Shown here: positions 25,201-38,500 of the stretch, in pieces
Layout: every line of letters starts with the position of its first letter
Position numbering within the stretch: the first letter of the stretch is position 1
Source of the DNA: Dendrobium chrysotoxum
Lineage: Eukaryota > Streptophyta > Magnoliopsida > Asparagales > Orchidaceae
Direction of reading: 5' to 3'
Assembly (NCBI GenBank): GCA_019925795.1
Contig: CM034315.1
Span: forward strand, 28,997,867-29,061,866
Length of the DNA stretch: 64,000 bases
The notes under the pieces: generated by a model
What the model was told of the DNA's origin: nothing
What the model saw: the letters and a program-made list of their open reading frames with translations, nothing else
Database searches by the model: none
Program-made: the position numbers and the translations under genes

Positions 25201-26465
25201 TATGTATAAATTGAGGAAACATATAGTCTCTATACAGTCAGTTTGCGTAGGTGCTATATATTGGTTTTTCTCTTTGTGATTGATTAAGAAGTTTTAGAGC
25301 AAGTCACCAGATCCCAGTAATGTTAATATTTTTTCAATAGAAGCCCATAGACCCAAATCTGCAGCCCGAGCATGTCACATACATTCTGTCTCATGGTCGA
25401 TCCTCGATTCACTTTACAACACAGTTGACCTCTTCCCAACGTCTATTGGTGTCGTCTATTCACAGAAGACCAATTTGAACCGGAAGGCACATGTTTTTTC
25501 AACATTGCGTAGATGAAGTTTCATAATAAGAGAAATTCACCCTCCATTGGTCGCGCACACTCCATATAAAGGTTGATTTCTGATCTTTCCAATTTTTGTG
25601 TGAAGATTTTGATAGAATTGGAATCTATATTTCTTATATTTGCCTTTCAATGGTAGATAATTAGATTTTTGGAATTATATTTGTAGAATTATATTAATGA
25701 GCATTGTTGTTGTAAGTGTAATTAACATGTGGGTGCTGAATTATTCATAATATGTTTACAATTTCAGCAATTTGTGAATATTATAGTATTTGATGTTATT
25801 ATATTTGCTGCTCGATAATACATTTCCATAATAATATCAAAATATCATTTACATACACCTTTATGCGTTGAAACACACCAAATAAAGTCCATGTTTACTA
25901 AATTATATTGCTTCTCAAGATCATAAAAATCACATATCTATTAGTTTATGAATGAAAGATATTTGATCATACTTTTGAGATGTAGAATTCCTGTTCAATT
26001 AGCTATGTCCGGGTTTCATAGAATTAATACAATATAAGAGAATGAAAGGCTTTGAAGTTTTTTATCCCAGATATCTCAAGAAATTACTTCAGAGGCCATT
26101 TTGATGAGCTTTTTTTGCTGGCATATCACTAAAAGGTGGATTTCTATAATACATAATAAATTTCTATCTTTTTGAGTTCATGAACTTAATGATATCATAG
26201 CTGCAGATTTTTTTGTTCTTATAACTGAATATGTGATTATGTTGTATCAGAGTCCGTTTTTAAATTTTTGAATGATATTTTTCATCTTAAATTTATTGTG
26301 AAAATTTTTAAATTCTTAAAACCATACAACGTCGACAATGATAATTTTGTTATAATATTATTGTGCTCTTATAACATTCAATATTTTTTCTTGTGTGTAT
26401 ATGAAACATTTTCTTTTAGGATATTTCTAGATTGATTGACTATATTACCCTTTTCATCATCATCA

Positions 26466-26511
<46 letters not shown>

Positions 26512-29500
26512 ACTTAAAATTTTTGCCCTGTAAATTTGAACATGTTGCTCTTCAAGTTTTTGTTTGTTTGTTTTTTTTTTTTGGAAATTAAGTTAGTTAG
26601 ACTTATATTAATATAAGTAGATTATGTTATCCGAGTTGGTGATAATAATTGTGTTGAATTTAGTTGGGCTTAGATAAACATTTTTATAGTTGTTAATCTG
26701 GCCTTGGTGGTGGTTTGTTACTGCTCTTTAAAGATTAATTCATTAGATATGAAATTATCCACTATAGAGGATTCATTAATTTTACATTGGAGGCTCATCA
26801 ATAAATGTGCTATATGTATTTTATTATTATTTTAATTCTTTTAGCCTTAGTGGCAGTTTGTTAAAATTAATAACATCTCCCAACAATTTTAGGTATGTTC
26901 ATTCATTTCAACTTAATATTTGCTTGAGACGTTAATCATATTTTTGTAAATCATTTTGAGCAACTCCATATAACCTTAAGCCTACTCCTCCTATGGTTGT
27001 ATAATTTGTAGCACGATATGGTTATAAAGCTTGTAAATAATGAAATTTAACATAGTTTGTAATATCCCAAATTCATTTCACTTAATTACAACGAATGCCT
27101 CTATGTATCATAATTTAATTGGCAATTAGTTGCACTTAAATTGGCCAAAAGATGAAAATAGTTATCACACAAGTAATTGAAAATCTCATTAGGATATGAA
27201 ATTATGATGATGAATGTAAGACCCAAACAGGTATGTGGAATTAATTTAAATGTATTGTAAAAAAAAATTATTTTAAGTCTACTAGTCAATTTCTGTTAAA
27301 AAAATATTAACAGCTACTTATTGTTAATTATGTAATATCTTAAACTAATTTTAATTAGACTATAATACTAATATATGAATTAACTATGAATTCCGGTTCC
27401 TATCAGCCATCCAAAAGTAGCATCTCTTGGCTCTTTTCACGTAACAGGAAATGGAGAAATGGGATTGGGTGAAGTGTGATGGCAGTTGTGTTGGGCCCCA
27501 CTTGCAATTAGTTTCTTGTATACGGAAGGAATAGATGAGTATGGATTTAAGTGTAGGAAACTACCGCATTACTCGACACAAAGCATTGGGGAGAATTACG
27601 GATGATGCAATGAGAAGAATAGCAGCATAGTTTAGTGTAGAGGGCTCGGTACAAGGAAAGTCTCGATACGAGAAATAAAGCCGGCACACTACTTTGCTCT
27701 GTAAGGATTGGCAAAAAGCATCAGTCCTGTAGCAATTCACGGCATAGTGGCATTGCAAGCAAAGGGAAAATTTTTGGATTCCTGTAGCAAATTGCGGCTT
27801 GGTGTTGAAGGATTTTCTGAAGAAAAATTCAACAGTTCAGGTAAGTGAAAATAAAATTATTAGAAATCTGTTACAAAGATTTCTGTGGTTGATTCAGATT
27901 TATATGATGAATTATAGTTTGATATATTTATAAATTGATTTTAAAATAGTGAACAATAAACTTTGGAAAGATTTGGAGGAGAAAAAATCAAAAGGAAATT
28001 TAGAGAAATAGTAGAAGATAAGAATATTGGAAGAAATATAAGAATTCTAATATCCTCCCTTATCTTTTATACTATTTCAATTCATTAAAGTTCTTACAGA
28101 AATTATAATTTAGGGTGTTATAGATTTATCTAGTCTTATGCAAAGAGAAGGTTTTGAGGTGACTTATAATAGAAGAAAAATAAGAAGTGAAGGATTGGAA
28201 GAGTCAACTCATAAAGAAAGTAAGTTATGTAAAGTTAATTTATTGAATTCAGGTATATTTATCATGTATTTTAAATGGTTTGAGAAATTCAATGCATTAT
28301 GAATAATTGCATAGTAACCAATGAGAATACATTGAAGTAATCATGTATAACCAATTGTACGTTATGTGGAAGAAGTGAAATTGAAGTTGATATGTGATCA
28401 AGCATGTGTTTCAATCTTTTGATCATATGTTAAAGAAAAAAGTTTCATTATTTTGGTAATGCATGTCAAGTTCTTTTTGCAACACTTGTATGGTTATATG
28501 AATGATGACAGTTATGAATTATGAATATGAGAGTTACTGAATATTTATTTAGTAAAGATTGGCTATTTTATGTTATGATATCTACATTATCAGGTTGACA
28601 AAAGGGACCCAATATGAAATCTGAATTGTAGATGGGGCAAAAAGGACCCCAAAGAAAATAGATACATGTATAGCAGGTGGGGCAAAAAAGACCCCAAAAG
28701 AGACAAAATGGACCTCTATATAATTCAATGGTGATAATGCCAGATTTTCCTGGGCTCCAATGAATATAATTATGAAAGGATAGCCAAATCTAAAAGACTA
28801 AATATTCAGTATCTACCTCAAATGACATAAGGAATGATGTCTAAAATGATTTTTATGATGTATTCCAAATAATGATAAATTGATTCAATAATGAGCTCAT
28901 TGTTGTATTTCATTTTATCATTACAATTTAATGGTTATTTAATTTGCATAGCTTACTGAGCCTCATAGCTCACCAGTATTTTCTAACTGGTTGTTGTTAC
29001 AGGAAAGGGAAAGGAGAAGATCATAACAGATTAAATTGACAAGTATTCCATATGTTATGTTATGTTTTGTTAGTGTTTATCATTGTTTGAAGTTTAATCA
29101 TGAGGTATGCAAACTTCCAAGTGATGTATTTCTTTGAATTTCTGTAGTGACTCTGTAAGTATTTTATGTTAAAATTTAAAGTTATTAGCTGCTTCCGTTT
29201 GATGAGATCTATGGGAATTGAAATGTTGGATGTTTTATAAAGATTATCAAATGTTCAAAAGGTATCGTTTGATAAAATAATGAAATGTTTATGTTAGTAA
29301 TACTCCTTGTACCGTTAAGGGGTACTATAGGGTGTTACAAAAGTGGTATCAGAGCAAATGATGAGTATGATGACGCATATGATAGAAAAGATACAGTCTA
29401 TGGTAGGATCTGCAATACCTGTTATTCCACCAATAGTTACAGCAGTCACACCTACCACTCCTGGTAACAGTACAAATGTTGAGGCAGGTGATCCTATTAA

Positions 29501-32500
29501 TGCAGAAGTGGATAAGCATCTAAAGCTTTTCCAGAGTTTAAAACCTCCATTATTTAAAAGAGGAGTTGATGACAGAAGTGCTGAAGATTGGATTATCAGG
29601 ATAGAGAAAGTTTTAAATGGAATGAGATGTCCTGAGAATCGACGTGTATATCTGGCAATCTTTATGCTAGAAGGTGAAGCAGAAAGATGGTGGAGGAGAC
29701 AACTGGAGAAATTCAGAGGTAGATCAGAGGAACAATTTGTGTGGGAAGAAGTTGAGCAAATCTTCGGAGAGTGGTATGTTCCTCCATCAATAAGGCAGGC
29801 AATGCAAGAAAGTTTTGTAAATCTTAAGCAGGTCGCAAAGAATGTTATACAGTAAGAACCAGAATTTACGGCGGCCCTGTCAAGATATGCTCCACAACTT
29901 ATCAGTACTTCAGAGGAAAAGTGTTATAGATTCCTGAAGGGCCTGAGGGATTCATTGAGACAGCCTTTAATCCCTCTTTGCATAAAGAAATTTTCTGAAC
30001 TGGTTGAAAGTGCTAGATTGTTAGAGAATGATATAGAAGTGGTGAAGCAGAAATGAGAGAATAATGATAGAAAGAGACTAGGTGATCACAGGGGAGGATC
30101 ATCAAAAAGACAAAAATTTTATCAGAAGCCACAGCAGCAGTCTACAAGGGTTCCTGTGATACAGTTTGTGTAACTTGTGGAAAATCACATCCAGGAAGAT
30201 GCCTGATGAATTCAGAAAAATGTTATTTGTGTGGAGAATCAGGTCATATCAAGAGAAATTGTCTAAAGAATGTTCAACAAGGCATAAAAGTTAGAAGCAG
30301 TTAGAGGACAAATCAGTATAGAGATACCAGGCCATAGATGCATCAACCTACTTTGAAGATAAAAGGAGAAACCTCAGGTGAAGCAGTCAGATCAGCACCA
30401 GCTCGAGTATTTGCCTTAACTTCTCAAGAGGCAAAGGACTCTTCTGAGGTGGTGACAGGTACTTTAAATATCTCAAAATTACCAGCTAGAATTTTATTTG
30501 ATTCTGGTGCATCCCATTCTTTTATATCTGAGATTTTTAGTAAGCAATTACCTGCGAAACCGGTTGTTTTTACTCATGGATTAAATGTTAGATTACCTGC
30601 GGGTAATTATTTAAATGCTAGTACATCCTGTTCAGTAGATTTTATGATAGCTGGTAGAAAAGTTCAAGCAGAATTGATAGTGCTTCCATTGATAGAATTT
30701 GATGTAATTTTGGGAATGGATTGGTTAGTCAAATATTTTGCCACTATAGAATGTTTGAAGAAAAAGGTCAGATTTGATTTACCTGGGGAAGAGGTATACT
30801 ATTTTCATTATGAAAGGGGAGTAATTTCTTCATTGATTGCTTCTAGTCAAGTATATAAAAGTCTAAAGGTGGGTGAGTTGGTTTTCTTAACAAAATTAGA
30901 AGCAACCAAAGAGAAAAGTGATGATATAAATTCCATTCCTGTAGTAAATGAATTTGTAGATGTATTCTCTGAGGAATGGAAGTAATTACCACCTGAGAGA
31001 GAAGTGAAATTTTCAATAAATCTTCAGCTTGGAACAAATCCAATTGTGAAATCACCTTACAGAATAACAACCAAGGAATTACAATAGTTGAAAAGTCAGT
31101 TGGCTGAATTAATTGAAAAAGATTTTATCAGACCTAGTTCATCTTCTTGGAGTGCACCAGTGCTATTTGTTAAAAAGAAGGATGGTTCTATGAGACTCTG
31201 TATAGATTACAGAGAATTAAATAAGGTGATAGTCAAAAATAAGTATCCTCTTTCAAGAATTGACGATCTATTTGATTAGTTAGCAGATGCTTCTGTATTT
31301 TCCATAATTGACTTGAAATAATGTTATCATCAGGTTATGGTGAAAGAATGTGATATTGAGAAGACTGCTTTTGGCACCAGATATGGGCACTACGAATTTT
31401 TGGTTATGCCATTTGGCTTAACCTATGCCCCGGCAGTATTCATGGATAATATGAACAAAATTTTCAGACTTTATCTGGATCAATTTGTAATTGTGTTTAT
31501 TGATGACATTTTAATCTATTCCAAGGATGATAAGGAACATGAAGATCATTTGAAGATAGTATTAGAACTACTGAGACAACATAAATTGTTTGCCAAATAT
31601 TCCAAATGTGAGTTCTGGTTGAAGAAAATTTCATTTTTGGAACACATTGTCAGTGGAGAAAGAATATCAGTAGATCAAAAAAAGATAAAGGCAGTAGTTG
31701 ATTGGCCCAGACCAACAAATGTAAACGAGGTCGGAAGTTTCTTGGGATTAGCAGGTTATTACAGAAGATTTGTTAAAGGTTTTTCCCAAATTGCTTTGCC
31801 TTTATCCAAATTGATCAGGAAAGACATTAAATTTAAGTGGACTGATGATTGTTAACAGAGTTTTCAAGAACTAAAACAATGTTTAACAACAGCACCATTG
31901 TTGAAAATTCCTTATGGAACTGAAGGATTTCAGTTGTTTAGTGATGCTTCTTTGAAATGGTTAGGTTATGTGTTGATGCAAAATAAAAAGGTGATTGCAT
32001 ATACTTCTAGACAGCTTAAGCCTCATAAAAAGAATTATCCAACTCATGATCTAGAGTTGGCGGCAGTGGCATTTGCATTGAAATTTTGGAGACACTACCT
32101 ACATGGGGTAAGATGTGAGATCTTTACAGATCATAAGAGTTTGAAATATATTTTCATTCAGAAGGAATTAAATTTGAGGCAGAGAAGATGACTAGAATTG
32201 ATAAAAGATTATGATCTTGACATCCAGTATTGTCTGGGCAAAGCTAATGTAGTAGCTGATGTATTGAGCAAAAAGTCCAGAATACAGGTGAATTATATGT
32301 TGACTAATGAAGGAGAATTGATTAGAGAAATGGAAAACATACAATTGAAAGTTATGGTACAAGAAGATCAAGATCCAGTTAGTCTTAATCAAATGACGGT
32401 GCATCCTTCGTTGGAGGAAAGAATTAAAGAAACTCAGAAGAATAGTATTGAATATCAGAAGTTTATGGAGCAAGTACAATCAGGATCAAGAAAAGATCTC

Positions 32501-35500
32501 GGTGTTGATGAACATGGCAGAATCAGGAGTAACATGTATTTGTGGATACCAAAAAGGGTCAGAATTGATTCAAGAAATTTTATATGAAGCACTTAATTCA
32601 GGTTATTCAATTCACCCTGGAAGCACGAAAATGTATAAGGATTTGAAGATCTTATTTTGGTGGCCATGAATGAAAAGAGATGTAGCATAATATGTGACTA
32701 AGTGTGAAAAATGTCAAGTTTTTAAAGCTGAGCATCAAAAACCCAATGGAATGTTGCAATCATTACAAATTCCAGAATGAAAGTGGGTGGAAATAGTTAT
32801 GGACTTTGTTACAGGATTTCCCAGATCAAGGTAAGGACATGATAGTATATGGGTTGTACTATTCATCAGACTGATTCGGTGGAAAAATTGGCCAAGTTAT
32901 TTGTAAAGGAAATCATCGGATTGTGTGGAATCCCTAAAGCTATTGTTTTTGATAGAGATGAAAGATTTACATCCAAATTATGGAAAAGTATACATGAAAG
33001 TCTGGGCACAAGATTGAAGTTCAGTACTGCTTTTCATCCACAAACAGATGGTCAATCAGAAAGACTGATTTAGATACTAGAAGATTTGTTAAGATTGTGT
33101 ATTCTGGATTTTGGAGGTAGTTGGGAAGATCATATTCTAATGGTAGAGTTCACTTATAATAATAGCTACTAATCCAGTATCAAGATGGCTCCATATGAAG
33201 CTTTAGATTGCAGAAAATGCAGAACTCCCTTAAGTTGGTTTGAAGTTGGTGAAAGACAAATATGGGTCCACAGTTAATAGATCAGGCTACTTAAAAGGTC
33301 AGACTGATTAGGGACAGATTGAAAGCAGCTCAAGACCGCCAACAGAAATATTATGATCCCAAGCATAAAGTGGTAGAATTTAAAGTGGAGGATTTTGTAT
33401 TCCTTAAGATGAGACCAATGAAAGGTGTTTCCAGATTTGTCCAAGGTGGAAAACTCAGTTCTAGATAAATTGGCCCTTTTGAAATCCTTGAAAGGGTGGG
33501 ACAAGTTGCTTTTAAGCTGGCATTACCTACAGACATGTCCGATGTTCACAATGTTTTTCATGTATCAATGCTCAGAAAATGGGTTATCGATGAAAGTCAA
33601 AGAGTTTCTTTGAATGACATTGAACTTCAAAAGGATTTGACTTATATTGAAGAACATGAATTGATATTGGAAAGAGAGGTTCATAAATTGAGGAGCAGAA
33701 TATTCCCTTTATAAAAGTGAAATGGAAGCACAGGTCAGTAAAACATGCTACTTGGGAAAAAGAGGCAGATTTAAAGCAGAAGTTTCCTCATTTGTTTGCA
33801 GAAGCATGAAAGCTGAATTTCGGGGACCAAATTTTAATAAGGAGGGGAGATTTATAAGACCCAAATAGGTATGTGGAATTAATTTAAATGTATTGTAAAA
33901 GAAAATTTATTTTAAGTCTACTAGTCAATTTCTGTTAAATAAATATTAACAATTACTTATTGTTAATTATGTAATATCTTAAACTAATGTTAATTAGACT
34001 ATAATACTAATATATGGATTAATTATGAATTGCGGATCCTATCAGCCAACCAAAAGTAGCATCTATAGGCTCTTTTCACGTAATAGGAAATGGAGAATTG
34101 AGATTGGCTGAAGTGTGATGGCAGTTGTGTTGGGCCCCACTTGCAATTAGTTTCTTGTATACGGAAGGAATAGATGAGTATGGATTTAAGTGTAGGAAAT
34201 TACCGCATTACACGACACAAAGCATTGAGGAGAATTACGGATGATGCAATGAGAAGAATAGCAGCATAGTGTAGTGTAGAGGGTTCGGTACAAGGAAAGT
34301 CTCAGTACTGAGAAATGAAGCCGGCACAGTACTTTTCTCTGTAAGGATTGGCATAAAAGATCAGTCCTGCAGCAATTCACGGCATAGTGGCATTGCAAGC
34401 AAAGGGAAAATTTTTGGATTCCTGTAGCAAATTGCGGCTTGGTGTTGAAGGATGTTCTGAAGAAAAATTCAACAGTTCAGGTAAGTGAAAATAAAGTTAT
34501 TAGAAATATGTTACAAAGATTTCTGTGGTTGATTCACATTTATATAATGAATTATAGTTTGATATGTTTGTAAATTGATTTTAAAACAATGAACAGTAAA
34601 CTTTAAAAGTATTTGAAGGAGTAAGAATCAAAAAGAAATTTAGAAAAAATAGTAGAAGATAAGAATATTGGAAGAAAGGTAAGAATTCTAATATCCTCCC
34701 TTATCTTTTATCCTATTTCAATTCATTAAAGTTCTTACAATAATTGTAATTTAGGGTGTTATAGATTTATCTAGTCTTATGCAAAGAGGAGGTTTTGAGG
34801 TGACTTATAATAGAAGAAAAATAAGAAGTGAAGGATTTGAAAAGTCAACTCATCAAGAAAATAAGTTATGTAAAATTTATTTATTGAATTCAGGTATATT
34901 TATCATGTATTTTAAATGGTTTGAGAAATTCAATGCATTATGAATAATCGCATAGTAACCGTGAGAATACATTGAAGTAATCATGTATAACCAATTATAT
35001 GTTGTGGAAAAAGTGATTGAAGTTGATATGTGATCAAGCATGTGTTTCAATCTTTTGATCATATGTTAAAGAAAGAAGTTTTCTTATTTCGATAATACAT
35101 GTTAAGTTCTTCTTGCAACACTTGTATGATTATATGAAAGATAACAGTTATGAATTATGAATATGAGAGTTACTGAATATTTATTTAGTAAAGATTGGCT
35201 ATTTTATGTTATCATATCTACATTATCAGGTGGGCAAAGGAGACCCAATATGAAACCTGAATTGTAGATGGGGCAAAAGGGACTCCAAAGGAAATAGATA
35301 CCTGCATAACAGGTGGGGCAAAAGGGAGCTTTATATAATTCAATAGCAATAATGTCAGATTTTTCTGGGCTCCATTGAATATGATTATAAAAGGATAGCC
35401 AAATCTTTTCCTGGGCTCCTCTATGTATCATAATTTAATTGGCAATTAGTTGCACTTAAATTGGCCAAAAGATGAAAATAGTTATCACACAAGTAATTGA

Positions 35501-38500
35501 AAATCTCATTAGGATATGAAATTATGATGATGAATGTAAGACCCAAACAGGTATGTGGAATTAATTTAAATGTATTGTAAAAAAAATTATTTTAAGTCTA
35601 CTAGTCAATTTCTGTTAAAAAAATATTAACAGCTACTTATTGTTAATTATGTAATATCTTAAACTAATTTTAATTAGACTATAATACTAATATATGAATT
35701 AACTATGAATTCCGGTTCCTATCAGCCATCCAAAAGTAGCATCTCTTGGCTCTTTTCACGTAACAGGAAATGGAGAAATGGGATTGGGTGAAGTGTGATG
35801 GCAGTTGTGTTGGACCCCACTTGCAATTAGTTTCTTGTATACGGAAGGAATAGATGAGTATGGATTTAAGTGTAGGAAACTACCGCATTACACGACACAA
35901 AGCATTGGGGAGAATTATGGATGATGCAATGAGAAGAATAGCAGCATAGTTTAGTGTAGAGGGCTCGGTACAAGGAAAGTCTCGATACCGGCACACTACT
36001 TTGCTCTGTAAGGATTGGCAAAAAGCATCAGTCCTGTAGCAATTCACGGCATAGTGGCATTGCAAGCAAAGGGAAAATTTTTGGATTCCTGTAGCAAATT
36101 GCGGCTTGGTGTTGAAGGATTTTCTGAAGAAAAATTCAACAGTTCAGGTAAGTGAAAATAAAATTATTAGAAATCTGTTACAAAGATTTCTGTGGTTGAT
36201 TCAGATTTATATGATGAATTATAGTTTGATATATTTATAAATTGATTTTAAAATAGTGAACAATAAACTTTGGAAAGATTTGGAGGAGAAAAAATCAAAA
36301 GGAAATTTAGAGAAATAGTAGAAGATAAGAATATTGGAAGAAATATAAGAATTCTAATATCCTCCCTTATCTTTTATACTATTTCAATTCATTAAAGTTC
36401 TTACAGAAATTATAATTTAGGGTGTTATAGATTTATCTAGTCTTATGCAAAGAGGAGGTTTTGAGGTGACTTATAATAGAAGAAAAATAAGAAGTGAAGG
36501 ATTGGAAGAGTCAACTCATAAAGAAAGTAAGTTATGTAAAGTTAATTTATTGAATTCAGGTATATTTATCATGTATTTTAAATGGTTTGAGAAATTCAAT
36601 GCATTATGAATAATTGCATAGTAACCAATGAGAATACATTGAAGTAATCATGTATAACCAATTGTACGTTATGTGGAAGAAGTGAAATTGAAGTTGATAT
36701 GTGATCAAGCATGTGTTTCAATCTTTTGATCATATGTTAAAGAAAAAAGTTTCATTATTTTGGTAATGCATGTCAAGTTCTTTTTGCAACACTTGTATGG
36801 TTATATGAATGATGACAGTTATGAATTATGAATATGAGAGTTACTGAATATTTATTTAGTAAAGATTGGCTATTTTATGTTATGATATCTACATTATCAA
36901 GCGGGCAAAAGAGACCCAATATGAAACCTGAATTGTAGATGGGGCAAAAGGGGACCCCATGGGGAAAAAGGGACTCCAAAGGAAATAGATACCTGCATAA
37001 CAGGTGGGGCAAAAGGGACCCCTAAAGAGGCAAAAGGGAGCTCTATATAATTCAATGGCAATAATGCCAGATTTTTCTGGGCTCCATTGAATATGATTAT
37101 AAAAGGATAGCCAAATCTTTTAAAAGACTAAACATTCAGTATCTACCTCAAATGACATAAAGAATGATGTCTAAAATGATTTTTATGATGTTTTTCAAAT
37201 AATGATAAGTTGATTCAATGATTAGCTCAATGTTGTATTTCATTTTATCATTGCAATTTAATGGTTATTTAATTTGCATAGCTTACTGAGCCTCATAACT
37301 CATAAGTATTTTTTTACTGGCTGTTGTTACAGGAAAGGGAAGAGAGAAGATCATAGCAGATTAAATTGACAAGTATTCCATATGTTATGTTATATTTTGT
37401 TAGTATTTATCTTTGTTTGAAGTTTAATCATGGGTATGTAAACTTCTCAGTGATTTATTACTTTGGATTTTTGTAGTGGCCCTGTAAGTATTTTATGTTG
37501 AAATTTAAAGTTATTAGTTGCTTCCGTTTGATGAGATCTATGAGAACTGAAATGTTGGATGTTTTATAAATATTATCAAATGTTCAAAAGGTATCGTTTG
37601 ATAAAATAATGAAATGTTTATGTTAGTAATACTCCTTGTACTGTTAAGGAGTACAATGGGGTGTTACAATGAAGGCTTATGGAACTAATAAGAAAGAAGG
37701 GATAAATATTTCTATGAAATAATTTGAAGGACAATGAACTTTTTCATACCACTTTGCCTTAAACATTGAATGAACTTATTTTTTGGAGTTACAAGAAGAA
37801 GACATCAGTTGGGAACAACAGTCTAAGAATTGGATAGAAAGGTTGGTGGTTTGATAAGGTATTGAAGGACATGTAATTGTAAGGAAAAAATTTGGCTATT
37901 GAAAGAGGGAATTTGGTGGCTGTAGAGGGGAGAGCCAACAATTGAACATGTAGGATCTGATGAAAGAAGAAGGATGAGAGAGAGAGGGAGGGGGGAGAGA
38001 GAGAGAGAAGGAAGGGAGAGAGAGAGAGAGAGGGAGGGGGAGAGAGAGAATATAAGATAAGAGAACAATAGAAATCAAATTACATTAAATCAAAACTTAA
38101 TTTTAGATTACAAACTTAATCTTTGTTTATAGAGTTCCAAAAACATCTAGAATTCCATTCAAATTCAAAGAAACTAAAAACTAAAACTATTCTAGAGAGA
38201 CCTAACTAATTTCGAGATTCTCTCCTAAAAAAGGTCTTGCCTCTTCAAATCTTAAAGTCAACAAATCAAGATCTAGACTAGAATAAATTATGAGGTGGAG
38301 AGTACATAAAGCCATCTCAAAGTAATTGTTGATAAGTTGTGACTTAGTCCGCATCTATTATTGAGGAGAGTTTATGCTGCAGTATTAATGGTTCTATCGT
38401 ATATAGTCTCAAAACACTTTTATATATTAAATTATTATGGAATTCTTATATATAATATTTATAAAATGCTTATAATGCAATCATTAATTTATTAATTATA

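Larger units (their letters stand above)
27215..37668 (+). mobile_element. Gypsy (Metaviridae) retrotransposon with a mosaic extra LTR
   Basis: Order: LTR 27215-29339, primer site, gag, pol, polypurine tract, LTR 33853-35409 (cut short), a duplicated tract, and LTR 35535-37668. It is flanked by the 5-bp duplication ATGAA (27210-27214 and 37669-37673), so one insertion made the whole. The strand is opposite to ALDH22A1. Gag and pol are decayed by stops and a few frameshifts. The 2.1-kb LTRs and the pol C-terminus ending in KHATWEKEADLKQKFPHLF are like Tekay-type chromoviruses, though I did not see a clear chromodomain. Confidence 0.93.

Noticed and set aside
29344..29356. tRNA gene
   Set aside because: Only the 12-13 bases complementary to the tRNA end are present: a primer binding site, not a tRNA.
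29343..29357. Gag start at GTG 29343
   Set aside because: It falls in the primer binding site; ATG 29358 is the natural start.
27561..36065. Three near-identical minus-strand open frames (27561-27758, 34186-34398, 35880-36065)
   Set aside because: They repeat only because they lie in the three LTR copies, and they differ by frameshifts between copies. Not a conserved gene.
37823..38078. Ser/Leu/Pro-rich open frames on the minus strand
   Set aside because: Produced by the (GA)n tract.
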